From the NCBI GenBank assembly GCA_963747775.1, contig CAVVGT010000001.1, positions 186,001-250,000 of the forward strand: a stretch of DNA of 64,000 nucleotides, in the 5' to 3' direction. Positions within the stretch are counted from its first letter, which is position 1, and each line of letters starts with the position of its first letter. The notes under the pieces are model-generated. The model did not search any database. It was given only the letters and a program-made list of their open reading frames with translations, and was not told the DNA's origin. Shown in pieces: positions 7,471 to 17,012 of the stretch. The stretch comes from JAGVSZ01 sp963747775. GTDB lineage: Bacteria > Pseudomonadota > Gammaproteobacteria > Burkholderiales > SG8-39. Both the position numbers and the translations under genes were made by a program.

Positions 7471-9609
7471 TTAGCGCGCCGTCTGATCTCTCAGCCGGGT
7501 GATCCGGACCACCTCCGGAATGCGGCGCAGGGTCTTCATCAGCCGGGCGAGGTGCAGGCGGTTCTGCACCTCGATGGTGAAGTGCAGCGCGGTGTAAATG
7601 CCGCGTTCCTCGTCCATGCTGACGTTGTCGATGTTGGAGCCGGCCTCGGCGATCGTCGCCGCGACCTTCGCGAGGACGCCGCGCTGGTTGGCGGCGAGCA
7701 CGCGGATCGCGACGCCGAAGGTGCGGTCGGTGTCCGAGGCCCAGTCGACCTCGATCCACTTGTCGGGGTCGCTACGGGACTTGAGCGCGGTCGGACAGTC
7801 GTGGGTGTGGACCACGAGCCCCTGGCCCTTCTTGATGAAGCCGATGATCGGATCCCCGGGAATCGGCCGGCAGCAGTTCGCGAACTGCACCGCCATCCCC
7901 TCGGAGCCGCGGATCACGATCGAGCCGGCGGGTCTCGCCTCGGCCGGCGCGTGATCGGCCATCGCCAGGAGCTGGCGCGCCACGATCGCGGCGAGCCGTT
8001 TGCCGAGCCCGACGTCGGCGAGGATCTCCTCGCGCGACTTCGCGCCGGAATCGCGCACCAGCTTCTCCCAGCGCTCCGGCGTGATCTTGAGGGTGTCCGC
8101 GTCCAGGTGTCGCAGCGCCTGGCCGAGCAGCCGCTCGCCGAGCGCGGTCGACTCCTCGAACTGCATCGTCTTGAGAAAGTGCCGGATCTGCGAGCGCGCT
8201 TTGCCGGTCTTCACGTACGACAGCCACGCGGGATTGGGGTGCGCGTGCGATGCGGTGATGATCTCGATGCGGTCGCCGTTGCGCAACTCGGTGCGCAGCG
8301 GCACGAGCTCGTAGTTCACCTTGGCGGCGACGCAGCGGTTGCCGATGTCGGTGTGCACCGCGTAGGCGAAGTCGACCGGCGTCGCGCCCCGCGGCAGCGA
8401 CATGATCTTGCCCTTGGGGGTGAAGACATAGACCTCCTCCGGGAAGAGGTCGACCTTGACGTGCTCGAGGAACTCGGTCGAGTCGCCGCTCGCGTTCTGG
8501 ATCTCGATGAGCGACTGCAACCACTTGTGCGTGCGGCTCTGCACCTCCGATAGCGTGCTCGCGTCGTCCTCCTTGTAGAGCCAGTGCGAGGCGACCCCGG
8601 TCTCGGCGACGCGGTTCATCTCGCGCGTGCGGATCTGCACCTCGACCGGGATCCCGTGCGGCCCGATCAGCGAGGTATGCAGCGACTGGTAGCCGTTCAC
8701 CTTCGGAATCGCGATGTAGTCCTTGAATTTGCCGGGCACCGGTTTGAATAGGCCGTGCAGCACACCGAGCCCGAGATAGCAGGACGGCACGTCCTTGACG
8801 ATCACCCGGAAACCGTAGATGTCGAGCACCTCCGAGAACGACAGGTGCTTTTCGTGCATCTTCTTGTAGATCGAGAAGATGTGCTTTTCGCGCCCGGTCA
8901 CCGAGGCCTCCAGGCCCGCTTCCTTCAGTCGCGTCTTGAGCGCGTCGAGGATCTTGTTCACCACCTCGCGGCGGTTCCCGCGCGCGCTCTTTACTGCTTT
9001 TGCGAGCACCCGGAACCGCAGCGGGTGGAGGTGCGTGAACGCGAGCTCCTGCAGCTCGCGGTACAGCCCGTCGAGGCCGAGACGGTTCGCGATCGGCGCG
9101 TAGATCTCAATCGTCTCGCGCGCGACTCGATGGCGCTTCTGCACGCCGACGGCGTCGAGCGTGCGCATGTTGTGCAGGCGGTCGGCGAGCTTGATCAGGA
9201 TGACGCGCACGTCGCGCGCCATCGCGAGGAGCATCTTGCGGAAGTTCTCGGCCTGCGCGTCCTGGGCGTTCTGGAACTCGATGCGATCGAGCTTGGAGAC
9301 GCCGTCGACGAGCTCGGATACGGGCTTGCCGAAGCGCTCGCTGATGTCCTCTTTCGAGACGGTGGTGTCCTCGAGGACGTCGTGCAGCAGCGCGGCGACG
9401 AGCGTCTGGGTGTCGAGCTGCCACTGGGACAGGATCTCGGCGACCGCGACCGGGTGCGAGATGTACGGCTCGCCCGACTTGCGGAACTGCCCCTGGTGGG
9501 CGGCGTCGCTGAAGTGGTACGCCTCCTCGAGGCGGGAGAGGTCGGCCGGCTTGAGGTAAGCGGCGACGCTCTGCTTGAGGCCCTCCAGGGAGGCGACTGC
9601 GGTCGTCAC
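7471..9609 (-). CDS. spoT: Bifunctional (p)ppGpp synthetase/hydrolase SpoT (RelA/SpoT family)
   Basis: A 712-residue cytoplasmic stringent-response enzyme of normal length. The N-terminal HD hydrolase domain has H52 in YISHPV and HDVLEDT at 76-82, with the metal ligands intact, so ppGpp hydrolysis should be active. The synthetase domain follows (RLGLDGLYRELQELAF, YGFRVIV), then a TGS domain near VYVFTPKGKIMSLP, a conserved CCRPIPGD segment, and a C-terminal ACT domain (AIRVLAANQRGVLAKVAATI). It lies in the classical order gmk-rpoZ-spoT on the minus strand, 80 bp after rpoZ. It sets the level of the alarmone in response to starvation signals. Confidence 0.96.
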   Translation of the reverse strand: MTTAVASLEGLKQSVAAYLKPADLSRLEEAYHFSDAAHQGQFRKSGEPYISHPVAVAEILSQWQLDTQTLVAALLHDVLEDTTVSKEDISERFGKPVSELVDGVSKLDRIEFQNAQDAQAENFRKMLLAMARDVRVILIKLADRLHNMRTLDAVGVQKRHRVARETIEIYAPIANRLGLDGLYRELQELAFTHLHPLRFRVLAKAVKSARGNRREVVNKILDALKTRLKEAGLEASVTGREKHIFSIYKKMHEKHLSFSEVLDIYGFRVIVKDVPSCYLGLGVLHGLFKPVPGKFKDYIAIPKVNGYQSLHTSLIGPHGIPVEVQIRTREMNRVAETGVASHWLYKEDDASTLSEVQSRTHKWLQSLIEIQNASGDSTEFLEHVKVDLFPEEVYVFTPKGKIMSLPRGATPVDFAYAVHTDIGNRCVAAKVNYELVPLRTELRNGDRIEIITASHAHPNPAWLSYVKTGKARSQIRHFLKTMQFEESTALGERLLGQALRHLDADTLKITPERWEKLVRDSGAKSREEILADVGLGKRLAAIVARQLLAMADHAPAEARPAGSIVIRGSEGMAVQFANCCRPIPGDPIIGFIKKGQGLVVHTHDCPTALKSRSDPDKWIEVDWASDTDRTFGVAIRVLAANQRGVLAKVAATIAEAGSNIDNVSMDEERGIYTALHFTIEVQNRLHLARLMKTLRRIPEVVRITRLRDQTAR

Positions 9610-9689
9610 GCCGCCTCCCGTTCGCCCGTCCGCGCCGGGAGCCTGCTGGATGCGGTCAGGTCACGGGCGCGGTGCGGCAAGTGTCCGGG

Positions 9690-9899
9690 TCAGTTTTGGT
9701 GGACGCGGTTCAGCATCTCCAACCCGACCTTGCCGGCAGCGAGCTCGCGCAACGCGAGCACGGTCGGCTTGTCGCGCACGTTCTCGAGCAGCGGCGTGCC
9801 GCCCTGCGCGAGCTGGCGCGCGCGGTAGGTCGCGACCAGCGTGAGCTGGAAGCGGTTGGGGATGCGCTTGAGGCAATCGTCTACGGTGATTCGGGCCAT
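9690..9899 (-). CDS. rpoZ: RNA polymerase omega subunit
   Basis: A 69-residue protein, MARITVDDCLKRIPNRFQLT at the start, with ATYRARQLAQG in the centre, matching the omega subunit that helps assemble the beta-prime subunit of RNA polymerase. Length is normal for betaproteobacteria. Placement between gmk and spoT is the standard arrangement. A GAGAGAAA stretch upstream of the ATG can serve as the ribosome binding site. Confidence 0.95.
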   Translation of the reverse strand: MARITVDDCLKRIPNRFQLTLVATYRARQLAQGGTPLLENVRDKPTVLALRELAAGKVGLEMLNRVHQN

Positions 9900-9967
9900 C
9901 GATCGGGTTTCTCTCGTTTGAGGATCTGCAGCGAGGCCAAGGCTTGGCCCCTATGCTCGCACCCTCA

Positions 9968-10583
9968 TTATGCAGGGTTATGCGGTCGGAATAAGTCGGG
10001 GTAGCGCGCGCTCTGTCGCGCCAAGCTCAGACGCGCGGCCCGGATCACCGCCGCCAGATCCCGACGCGCCTCATCGAACTCGTTGTTAATTATAGCGTAA
10101 TCGAACTCCACCGGCATGACTCATTTCGTCCTCGGCGGCGGCGAGGCGACGCTGTATGACCGCGGCGGAATCCTGGCCGCGCGCGACCAGGCGGTGCCGG
10201 AGCGCCTCGAGCGACGGCGGCAGAATGAAGATGCCGACCGCGTCGGGAAAAAGGCGTCGCACCTGCTGTGCGCCCTGCCAGTCGATCTCGAGCAATGCGT
10301 CGTGGCCGCCCGCGCGGATCTGCTCGATCTGTCGCTGCGAGGTCGCGTAGAAATTGCCATGCACCTCCGCGCTCTCCAGGAAGTCGCCCGCGGCCGCCAT
10401 GCGGAGGAACGCGTCGCGCTCGACGAAGTGGTACTCGCGGCCATCCGCTTCGCCCGGCCGCGGCGCGCGCGTCGTATAGGAGATCGAGAGGCGCAGCCCA
10501 GGGTCCTCGGCCAGGACCGCGTTGACCAGCGAGCTCTTGCCCGCGCCCGAGGGCGCGGCAACGATGAAGAGGAGCCCCTGCAT
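9968..10583 (-). CDS. gmk: Guanylate kinase, frameshifted by one extra base
   Basis: GMP + ATP gives GDP + ADP. The P-loop APSGAGKSS is at residues 10-18, followed by SYTTRAPRPGEADGREYHFV, the GMP-binding region. The first frame stops after EMSHAGGVRLRYN at 10086, but one frame over the sequence continues VEFDYAIINNEFDEARRDL and ends at a TAA at 9968. Removing one G of the minus strand near 10111-10112 joins the halves into a 204-residue protein, the usual length. Gmk is essential in known bacteria, so this is probably a sequence error. It follows yicC closely and precedes rpoZ by 68 bp. Confidence 0.9.
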
Positions 10584-10587
10584 TCGG

Positions 10588-11455
10588 TCACTCCAGGTTC
10601 TGGACCTGCTCGCGCATCTGCTCGATCGCGAGCTTGAATTCGAGCGCGGCGGCGGAGAGCTCCTTGGACACGGACTTCGACCCGAGGGTGTTGGCCTCGC
10701 GGTTGAGCTCCTGCATCAGGAAGTCGAGGCGCTTGCCGACCGCGCCGCCGGCGGCGAGCACGCGCTCGACCTCATGGAGATGCGTCGCGAGGCGCGAGAG
10801 CTCTTCGGCCACGTCGATCCGCACGCCGTACACCGCGATCTCCTGGCGGATGCGGTCCTCGTCGCCCGCGCCGAGCACTTCGCGCAGCTTGGTCGCGAGC
10901 TTTCTCCTCGTAGGCCGCGATCGCCTGCGGCACGAGCGGCTCGAGTTCGGCGAGCCGCGTGCGGATGCGCGCGACCCGCTCGCGGATCATCGCCGCCAGG
11001 CGCTCGCCTTCGCGGGCACGCGCCGCCGCGAGCTCCGCAAGAGCGGCGCGCATCGCCTCCAGCGCCGCCTCGCGCAGCGCCTCGGCGCCCGCGAGCTCGT
11101 CGCCCATCACGCCTGGCCAGTGCAGCACGTCGTTCACGCGCAGCGGCTGCGCGTCGGGGATCGCGTCGCGCACGGCCTGCGAGAGGCGGGCGAGCCGCGC
11201 GAGCGTGTCCCGGTTGAGGGCAATCTCGCCGCGCACGAGCGCGGCGGCAGTGAAGTTGACACGGCAGTCGACTTTGCCCCGACTCACCGCGGCCGTGACC
11301 AGGTCGCGGAGGCCCGGCTCGGCGGCGCGCAGGTCCTCGCTCATCCGGAACTGCACGTCCAGGAAGCGGCCGTTCACGCTCTTCAGCTCGAGCGTGAGGG
11401 TGCCTTGCGCGAGCTCGCGCGCGACGGTGGCGTAGCCGGTCATGCTGCTTACCAT
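10588..11455 (-). CDS. yicC: YicC family protein (putative endoribonuclease), frameshifted by one extra base
   Basis: The N-terminal part, MVSSMTGYATVARELAQG, shows the family hallmark S-M-T-G at the start. The C-terminal part in another frame has LDFLMQELNREANTLGSK, the DUF1732 signature. The frame breaks near 10900, where EEKARDQ should read EEKLATKLREVLGAGDEDR; deleting one base restores a 288-residue protein of normal size. E. coli YicC is an RNA-cleaving enzyme linked to small-RNA turnover; here the function is inferred by family. It is next to gmk as in many proteobacteria and divergent from the kinase gene. Confidence 0.88.
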
Positions 11456-11630
11456 GGCTTCTTGTACTCCAAGGGGCGCCCGGTCGCTCATCTCGCAGCT
11501 CGCGCCCGGGAAAACTGCCGGATCGGCCGCTCGCGAGCGGGCGCGGCCGCTTTACATTGGCGGGGCAAACACAGAGAATCGACGACGCTCTTCCGCTATC
11601 TTAACAAAGCCTCTCCCCCGTCCCGAAGCT
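11456..11630. other. Divergent intergenic region between yicC and the kinase gene
   Basis: About 175 bp between two divergent starts; it must hold promoters for both the yicC-gmk-rpoZ-spoT unit and the kinase-phosphatase unit. I see no clear sigma-70 pair or operator palindrome. Confidence 0.5.
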
Positions 11631-12578
11631 ATGCCGTCGCAAGCGAACATCCCGCTGCCCGAGGGCTATCAGCTCCAGAACTACCGCGTCACGAAGGTCC
11701 TCTCGGCGGGCGGCTTCTCGATCGTGTACCTCGCGCACGACGAGACCGACCAGCCGGTCGCGATCAAGGAGTACCTGCCGTCCTCGCTCGCGCTGCGGCA
11801 CGAGGGCGACGTGCTGCCGTCGATCGCCGACGACAACATTGCCACCTTCCGCTACGGGATGAAGTGCTTCTTCGAGGAAGGTCGCGCGCTCGCGAAGCTC
11901 TCCCATCCGAACGTGGTGCGAGTGCTGAACTTCTTCCGCGCGAACGAGACGGTGTACCTCGTGATGCGGTACGAGCGCGGCCGAACGCTGCAGGAGCACA
12001 TCCAGGCGCGGCGCGGTGCGATGAAGGAGAACTTCATCCGGCGCGTGTTCACGCTGCTCCTAAACGGCCTGCGCGAGGTGCACGCAAACAAGCTGTTGCA
12101 CCTGGATATCAAGCCGGCAAACATCTACATCCGCAACGACATCACGCCGGTGCTGATCGACTTCGGCGCCGCGCGGCAGACGCTGACCGCCGAGGGCTTC
12201 AAGCTGAACCCGATGTATACCCCGGGCTTCGCCTCCCCGGAGCACTACCAGAAGCGCGAGATCCTCGGTCCGTGGAGCGACATCTATTCGGTCGGCGCGA
12301 GCATCTTCGCGTGCCTCGCCGGCGCGGCGCCGCAGGCCGCCGACCTGCGCGTCGACAAGGATCGCTACGTCTCGGCCACCAAGATCTTCGCCGACAAGTA
12401 TTCCGATCAGCTGCTCGAGACCATCGACTGGTGCCTGCAGCTCGACCATTCGAAGCGCCCGCAGAGCGTGATGGCGCTGCAGAAGGTGCTGCTGCGCGAG
12501 AAGGACCCGGAGGGCCCGAGCAGGCGGTCGTTCGTGACCAACCTGCGCGGGGCGCTCGGCCGGCTCGCGCGGCGGTGA
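11631..12578 (+). CDS. Serine/threonine protein kinase, non-RD type
   Basis: A 315-residue eukaryotic-like kinase consisting of little more than the catalytic domain. The glycine-rich loop is LSAGGFSIVY (residues 24-33), the ATP lysine is K46 in VAIK, the catalytic loop is HLDIKPAN (157-164, catalytic D159), the metal site is DFG (177-179), and TPGFASPEHY is the activation/P+1 segment. The usual Arg before the catalytic Asp is Leu (HLD for HRD), so it is a non-RD kinase and may not need activation-loop phosphorylation. There is no membrane segment or sensor domain. The PP2C phosphatase 43 bp downstream is its likely counterpart. Targets are unknown. Confidence 0.9.
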   Translation: MPSQANIPLPEGYQLQNYRVTKVLSAGGFSIVYLAHDETDQPVAIKEYLPSSLALRHEGDVLPSIADDNIATFRYGMKCFFEEGRALAKLSHPNVVRVLNFFRANETVYLVMRYERGRTLQEHIQARRGAMKENFIRRVFTLLLNGLREVHANKLLHLDIKPANIYIRNDITPVLIDFGAARQTLTAEGFKLNPMYTPGFASPEHYQKREILGPWSDIYSVGASIFACLAGAAPQAADLRVDKDRYVSATKIFADKYSDQLLETIDWCLQLDHSKRPQSVMALQKVLLREKDPEGPSRRSFVTNLRGALGRLARR

Positions 12579-12621
12579 AGCAGAGAGGATGCGGTAGGTC
12601 CGCTCGGGGGCGGAGTGTGCG

Positions 12622-13539
12622 ATGAAGTTCTCGGTCTACCAGGAGAGCCGACAGGGACCGCGCAAGTCCAATCAGGACCGCGTGGCCTACTGCTACAGCC
12701 GCGACGCGCTGTGCATGGTGATCGCTGACGGAATGGGTGGCCACTTGCACGGCGAGGTAGCGGCGCAGATCGCGAGCCAGTTCATCGCCGAGGCGTTCCA
12801 GCGCAATGCCCAGCCGCGGCTCGCCGATCCGCTCAAGTTCCTCCTCGAGTCGATCACCAACGCGCACCACGCGATCGTCGACTACGCGAATGTCCGAAGC
12901 CTGCTCGAGACGCCGCGCACGACCTGCGTCGCATGCATCGTCCAGGACGGCCTCGCGCACTGGGCCCACGTCGGCGACTCGCGCCTCTACCTGATTCGCA
13001 ACGGCCGTATCGAGGGGCAGACCAAGGACCACTCGCGGGTGCAGATCCTGGTCGACGCGGGACGGGTGCGCGAGGAGGCGGTCGCCGCCCACCCCGACCG
13101 GAACAAGATCTTCAACTGCCTCGGCCAGATGGGCCCGCCCAAGGTGGATCTCTCCCGCCGGATCGCGTTGCGGCACGGCGACGTGATCCTGATGTGCACG
13201 GACGGCCTCTGGGGGCCGCTCACGAGCCGGCACATCTGCGAAGAGCTGCTGCGCGCCGACGTCATGCACGCGGTGCCGAAGCTGCTCGACATGGCCGAAG
13301 TGCGCGCCGGCAGGGAAGGCGACAACGCTTCGGTGGTGGCGATGACCTGGTTCGAGGAGACCGGGGCCGCCGGTGCGGAAGGCATTTCGACGCTCAGCAT
13401 GGACCCGACCGACATCAAGACGACGGTCGAGCAGTTCGGGAAGTCCACGCCGCCGGCCACCGGCGGCTATCTCACCGACGACGAGATCGAGCGCGCGATC
13501 GACGAGATCCGCAACGCGATCCAGAAGCACTCCAAGTAG
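12622..13539 (+). CDS. PP2C-type serine/threonine phosphatase
   Basis: A 305-residue metal-dependent phosphatase. SNQDR (16-20) and VIADGMGGH (33-41) supply metal-binding acids, WAHVGDSRLYLIRNG and CTDGLWGPL are core motifs, and GDNASVVAMTW is the last acidic site. After residue about 245 there is a roughly 60-residue extension rich in Thr, Ser and acidic residues, ending in a charged helix (DDEIERAIDEIRNAI), outside the PP2C core and perhaps a regulatory or phosphorylated tail. It presumably reverses phosphorylation by the kinase encoded immediately upstream. Confidence 0.92.
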   Translation: MKFSVYQESRQGPRKSNQDRVAYCYSRDALCMVIADGMGGHLHGEVAAQIASQFIAEAFQRNAQPRLADPLKFLLESITNAHHAIVDYANVRSLLETPRTTCVACIVQDGLAHWAHVGDSRLYLIRNGRIEGQTKDHSRVQILVDAGRVREEAVAAHPDRNKIFNCLGQMGPPKVDLSRRIALRHGDVILMCTDGLWGPLTSRHICEELLRADVMHAVPKLLDMAEVRAGREGDNASVVAMTWFEETGAAGAEGISTLSMDPTDIKTTVEQFGKSTPPATGGYLTDDEIERAIDEIRNAIQKHSK

Positions 13540-13552
13540 GAAAGGGGGAAGG

Positions 13553-14293
13553 GTGCCGCGGGAAGGGTGGGCGAGGCCGAGCGGCCGCGCGCCGGACGAC
13601 CTCCGTCCGATCCGCATCACCCGCGGCTACACCAAGCACGCCGAGGGGTCCGTGCTCGTCGAGTTCGGCGACACCAAGGTGCTCTGCAACGCCAGCGTCG
13701 AGGAACGAGTCCCGCCGTTCCTGCGCGACCGCAATCAGGGCTGGGTCACGGCGGAGTACGGGATGCTCCCGCGTGCCACGAACACGCGCACCGACCGCGA
13801 GGCGGCGCGCGGGAAGCAGTCCGGCCGCACGCTCGAGATCCAGCGGCTCATCGGGCGCAGCCTCCGCGCGGTGACCGACCTCGTGCCGCTCGGCCAGCGC
13901 ACGATCCAGGTCGACTGCGACGTGATCCAGGCCGACGGCGGCACGCGCACGGCGAGCATCACCGGTGCGTTCGTCGCGGTGCATGACGCGGTCGAGAAGC
14001 TGCGCGCCGCCGGGCTCGTGACGGGCGCGCCGATCCGGGACTTCGTCGCCGCCGTCTCGGTGGGCGTCTACCAGGGCGAGCCGGTCCTCGACCTCGACTA
14101 CGCGGAAGACTCGGCGTGCGACACCGACATGAACGTCGTGATGACCGGCGCCGGCGGGTTCGTCGAGCTGCAGGGGACCGCCGAAGGCCAGCCGTTCACA
14201 CGCACGGAGATGGACGCGCTCGTCGCGCTCGCGGAGAAGGGCGTGCGCGAGTTGATCGCGCTCCAGCGGGCCGCGCTCGGCCTTGCGCCGTGA
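13553..14293 (+). CDS. rph: Ribonuclease PH
   Basis: A 246-residue phosphorolytic 3'-5' exoribonuclease that trims tRNA 3' ends. RPSGRAPDDLRPIRITRGYT and EGSVLVEFGDTKVLC are the family N-terminus; GRSLRAVTDL and VDCDVIQADGGTRTASI are active-site segments. A GTG at 13553 was chosen because an AGGAAAGGGGG ribosome binding stretch precedes it and the length then matches the family. The reading frame is open further upstream but overlaps the phosphatase gene. It overlaps rdgB by a GTGA junction. Confidence 0.94.
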   Translation: MPREGWARPSGRAPDDLRPIRITRGYTKHAEGSVLVEFGDTKVLCNASVEERVPPFLRDRNQGWVTAEYGMLPRATNTRTDREAARGKQSGRTLEIQRLIGRSLRAVTDLVPLGQRTIQVDCDVIQADGGTRTASITGAFVAVHDAVEKLRAAGLVTGAPIRDFVAAVSVGVYQGEPVLDLDYAEDSACDTDMNVVMTGAGGFVELQGTAEGQPFTRTEMDALVALAEKGVRELIALQRAALGLAP

Positions 14294-14880
14294 AACGGTT
14301 CGTCCTCGCTTCGTCCAATCCCGGCAAGGTCCGCGAGTTCGGCGAGCTGCTCGCGCCGCTCGAGCTCGAGGTCGTGCCGCAAGGCGAGCTCGGGATCGCC
14401 GACGCCGAGGAGCCGCACGCCACGTTCGTCGAGAACGCGCTCGCCAAGGCGCGGCATGCCTCGAGACACGCACACCTGCCGGCGCTCGCCGACGATTCGG
14501 GCATCTGCGTTGCGGCGCTCGACGGCGAGCCGGGTGTCCATTCCGCGCGCTTCGCGGGAGAACCGAGATCCGAGACACGCAACAACGAGAAGCTCGTGCG
14601 ACTTCTCGCCGGCCAACCCGACCGCCGCGCGCACTACTACTGCGTGATCGTGCTGGTGCGTCACGCCGAAGACCCCGAACCGCTGATCGCCGAAGGCCGC
14701 TGGCCCGGCGAGGTGATCGCGGCGCCGCGCGGGGCAAGCGGCTTCGGCTACGACCCGCATTTCCTCCTGCCGGATCTCGGACGCACCGCGGCCGAGCTCT
14801 CGCCGGAGGAGAAGCACGCGGTCAGCCACCGGGGGAAGGCGCTTCGGCGGCTGCTCGTCTTGCTGCGCGAGCAGGACTGA
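14290..14880 (+). CDS. rdgB: XTP/dITP pyrophosphatase (non-canonical purine NTPase)
   Basis: A 196-residue house-cleaning enzyme hydrolysing ITP, dITP and XTP to monophosphates. The substrate motif SSNPGKVREF begins at residue 8, FVENALAKARHAS supplies metal ligands, LADDSGICV is the catalytic signature, and SGFGYDPHFL and SHRGKAL complete the family pattern. The GTG start overlaps the rph stop by 4 bp, indicating translational coupling, the usual rph-rdgB pair. Confidence 0.95.
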   Translation: MKRFVLASSNPGKVREFGELLAPLELEVVPQGELGIADAEEPHATFVENALAKARHASRHAHLPALADDSGICVAALDGEPGVHSARFAGEPRSETRNNEKLVRLLAGQPDRRAHYYCVIVLVRHAEDPEPLIAEGRWPGEVIAAPRGASGFGYDPHFLLPDLGRTAAELSPEEKHAVSHRGKALRRLLVLLREQD

Positions 14881-14906
14881 CGCTCCCCGACTCGCGCCGC
14901 AAAGGA

Positions 14907-14918
14907 CCGGGCGCCCGG
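14907..14918. other. GC-rich palindrome downstream of rdgB
   Basis: CCGGGCGCCCGG is a perfect 12-bp palindrome 27 bp after the rdgB stop. It could slow polymerase but is not followed by a T-run, so I do not call it an intrinsic terminator. Confidence 0.3.
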
Positions 14919-14968
14919 CCCCGAGGGGAAGCCGGGTCGCCTACTCGTACTGCGCGGCGAGCCCTTCG

Positions 14969-14997
14969 TTGCCGTCGCGCACCTCGCCGACTATACT
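14969..14997 (+). promoter_or_regulatory. Candidate sigma-70 promoter for hemW
   Basis: TTGCCG (14969-14974) and TATACT (14992-14997) are separated by 17 bp, matching the consensus at 4 and 5 of 6 positions. Transcription would start near 15004, about 60 bp before the hemW ATG. Confidence 0.5.
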
Positions 14998-15064
14998 CGC
15001 CGGGCGTGCCTCGCCGCGCCGTCGGCGCGGCCTCTGCTCTATCATCGAGCCGCGTCCCGACGTC

Positions 15065-16289
15065 ATGTCCAGCACCGTCGTCCCGTCCCCCGCTGCCGGC
15101 CACCGGCTCCCCCTCGCGGCGCTGCCGCCGCTCGCCCTCTACGTTCACCTGCCCTGGTGCGTCCGCAAGTGCCCGTACTGCGACTTCAATTCGCATGAGG
15201 CGCGCGACGCGCTCCCCGAGGACGACTACGTCGACGCTCTGATCGCCGACCTCGAGTCGACGCTCCCGAGCGTGTGGGGGCGGCGCGTGCATTCGATCTT
15301 CTTCGGCGGCGGCACGCCGAGCCTGTTCTCCGCACGCTCGATCGACCGCCTGCTCGCCGCGATCCGCGCGCGCCTGCCGCTCGAGCCCGACACCGAGATC
15401 ACGCTCGAGGCGAACCCCGGCACGTTCGAGTCCGACAAGTTCCGCGACTTCCGGGCGGCGGGCGTGAACCGTCTCTCGATCGGGATCCAGAGCTTCAACG
15501 CGAAGCATCTTGCCGCGCTCGGCCGCATCCACGACGAACGCGAGGCGCACCGCGCGGTGGAGATCGCGCACGCGCACTTCGAGAACTTCAACCTCGATCT
15601 GATGTACGCGTTGCCGGAGCAGACGGCGGAGGACGCGGATCGCGACGTGGAGGCGGCGCTCGCCGCACGCGCGCCGCATCTGTCCTTCTACCATCTGACG
15701 ATCGAGCCGAACACGGTGTTCTTCACGCGCCCGCCGCCGCTTCCCGACGAGGATGCATCCGCCGAGATGCGGGGACAGGGTAGAGCGGCGCCTGGTCGGC
15801 GCGGGCTACGAGCACTACGAGACCTCGGCCTATGCGCAGCCCGGCAGGGCGTGCCGCCACAACCTCAACTACTGGCGCTTCGGCGACTACCTCGGTATCG
15901 GCGCCGGCGCGCACGCGAAGCTCTCGTTCGCCGACCGCATCGTGCGCGAGGCGCGCACGCGCACGCCCGCCGAGTACATGCGGCGCGTCAGCGCGGGCAC
16001 GCAGGTCGTCGAGCGGCGCGAGCTGGGACGGAGCGACCTGCCGTTCGAGTTCATGATGAATGCGCTGCGGCTCGCGGCGGGGTTCTCGGTGTCGATGTTC
16101 GCCGAGAGGACCGGGCTACCGATTGTCGCGGCCGAGCGCGCGCTCGCGCAGGCCGAAGCGCGCGGACTCCTCGCGCGCGATCACGAGCGCATCCAGCCGA
16201 CCGCGCTGGGTCGGCGTTACTTGAACGATCTCCTCGAGCTCTTCCTGCCGGAGGAGCGGGATATACGGAAAGGAAAGCGAGCAACGTGA
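15065..16289 (+). CDS. hemW: HemW-like radical SAM protein (coproporphyrinogen III oxidase-like), frameshifted
   Basis: The radical-SAM cluster motif C32-x3-C36-x2-C39 (WCVRKCPYCDF) and FFGGGTPSLF are clear. The N-terminal frame runs through FFTRPPPLPDEDASAEMR; the rest (VERRLVGAGYEHYETSAYAQ, NYWRFGDYLGIGAGAHAK) is in the next frame. One extra G in the run at 15771-15774 explains this, and the corrected protein is 407 residues, normal for HemW. HemW is a heme-handling protein related to HemN; true oxygen-independent coproporphyrinogen oxidases carry a longer motif, so HemW is preferred over HemN. The frameshift is probably a sequence error. Confidence 0.87.
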
Positions 16290-17005
16290 AGAACGCGCTA
16301 CGCGGGGTCAATGCACTTGCGTTCGACGTGTTCGGCACGGTCGTCGATTGGCGCGGGTCGCTGATCGAGGAGGGGAGGCGTCTCGGACGGCGCAAGAAGA
16401 TCAAGGCGGATTGGGCGGCCTTCGCCGACGCCTGGCGTGGCGGGTATCGCCCGGCGATGGACCGCGTGCGGCGCGGGGAGTTGCCGTGGACGAACATCGA
16501 CGGTTTACATCGGATCATTCTCGACGGGCTCCTCGCCGAATTCGGGATTGCGGGACTCAGCGAGGCGGAGAAGGAGCATCTCAACCGGGCCTGGCATCGC
16601 CTCGCGCCGTGGAAGGAGGCGGTCGCGGGGCTGAAGCGACTCAAGAAGAAGTACGTGATCGCGACGCTTTCGAACGGCAACGTCGCACTGCTCACCAACA
16701 TGGCGAAGCACGCCGGCCTGCCGTGGGACTGCGTCCTTTCCGCGGAGCTCTTCGCGCACTACAAGCCCGACCCCGAGTCCTACCAGGGGGCCGCGCGATT
16801 GCTCGGTTTCGCGCCGGGCGAAGTGATGATGGTGGCCGCGCACAAGGACGACCTCGACGCGGCGGCGCGCGCGGGCCTGCGCACGGCGTTCGTTCAGCGA
16901 CCGCTCGAGTTCGGCGATCCGGCGAAGAAGGATCTCGCGTTCGAGCCGCGCTTCGACGTCAACGCGAAGGACTTCGTGGACCTCGCGCGGACGCTCGGCT
17001 GCTAG
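16286..17005 (+). CDS. HAD-superfamily hydrolase (haloacid dehalogenase type II)
   Basis: A 239-residue protein starting at a GTG that overlaps the hemW stop (GTGA). FDVFGTVVDW carries the nucleophilic Asp, ATLSNGN the Ser/Asn motif, and KPDPESY the Lys; VAAHKDDLDAAARAGL is the last HAD motif with acidic residues. The FDVFGTVVDWR and LSNGN combination is characteristic of L-2-haloacid dehalogenase-type proteins, many of which are general phosphatases or dehalogenases of unknown substrate. An AGGAAAG stretch precedes the start. Confidence 0.85.
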   Translation: MKNALRGVNALAFDVFGTVVDWRGSLIEEGRRLGRRKKIKADWAAFADAWRGGYRPAMDRVRRGELPWTNIDGLHRIILDGLLAEFGIAGLSEAEKEHLNRAWHRLAPWKEAVAGLKRLKKKYVIATLSNGNVALLTNMAKHAGLPWDCVLSAELFAHYKPDPESYQGAARLLGFAPGEVMMVAAHKDDLDAAARAGLRTAFVQRPLEFGDPAKKDLAFEPRFDVNAKDFVDLARTLGC

Positions 17006-17012
17006 AGGGCGG

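Noticed and set aside
9968..10583. gmk as a true pseudogene
   Set aside because: The gene is essential and all downstream codons are conserved after removing one base; a sequence error is far more likely.
12199..13620. A 473-codon minus-strand frame opposite the kinase and phosphatase
   Set aside because: No motifs; shadow of two clearly recognised genes.
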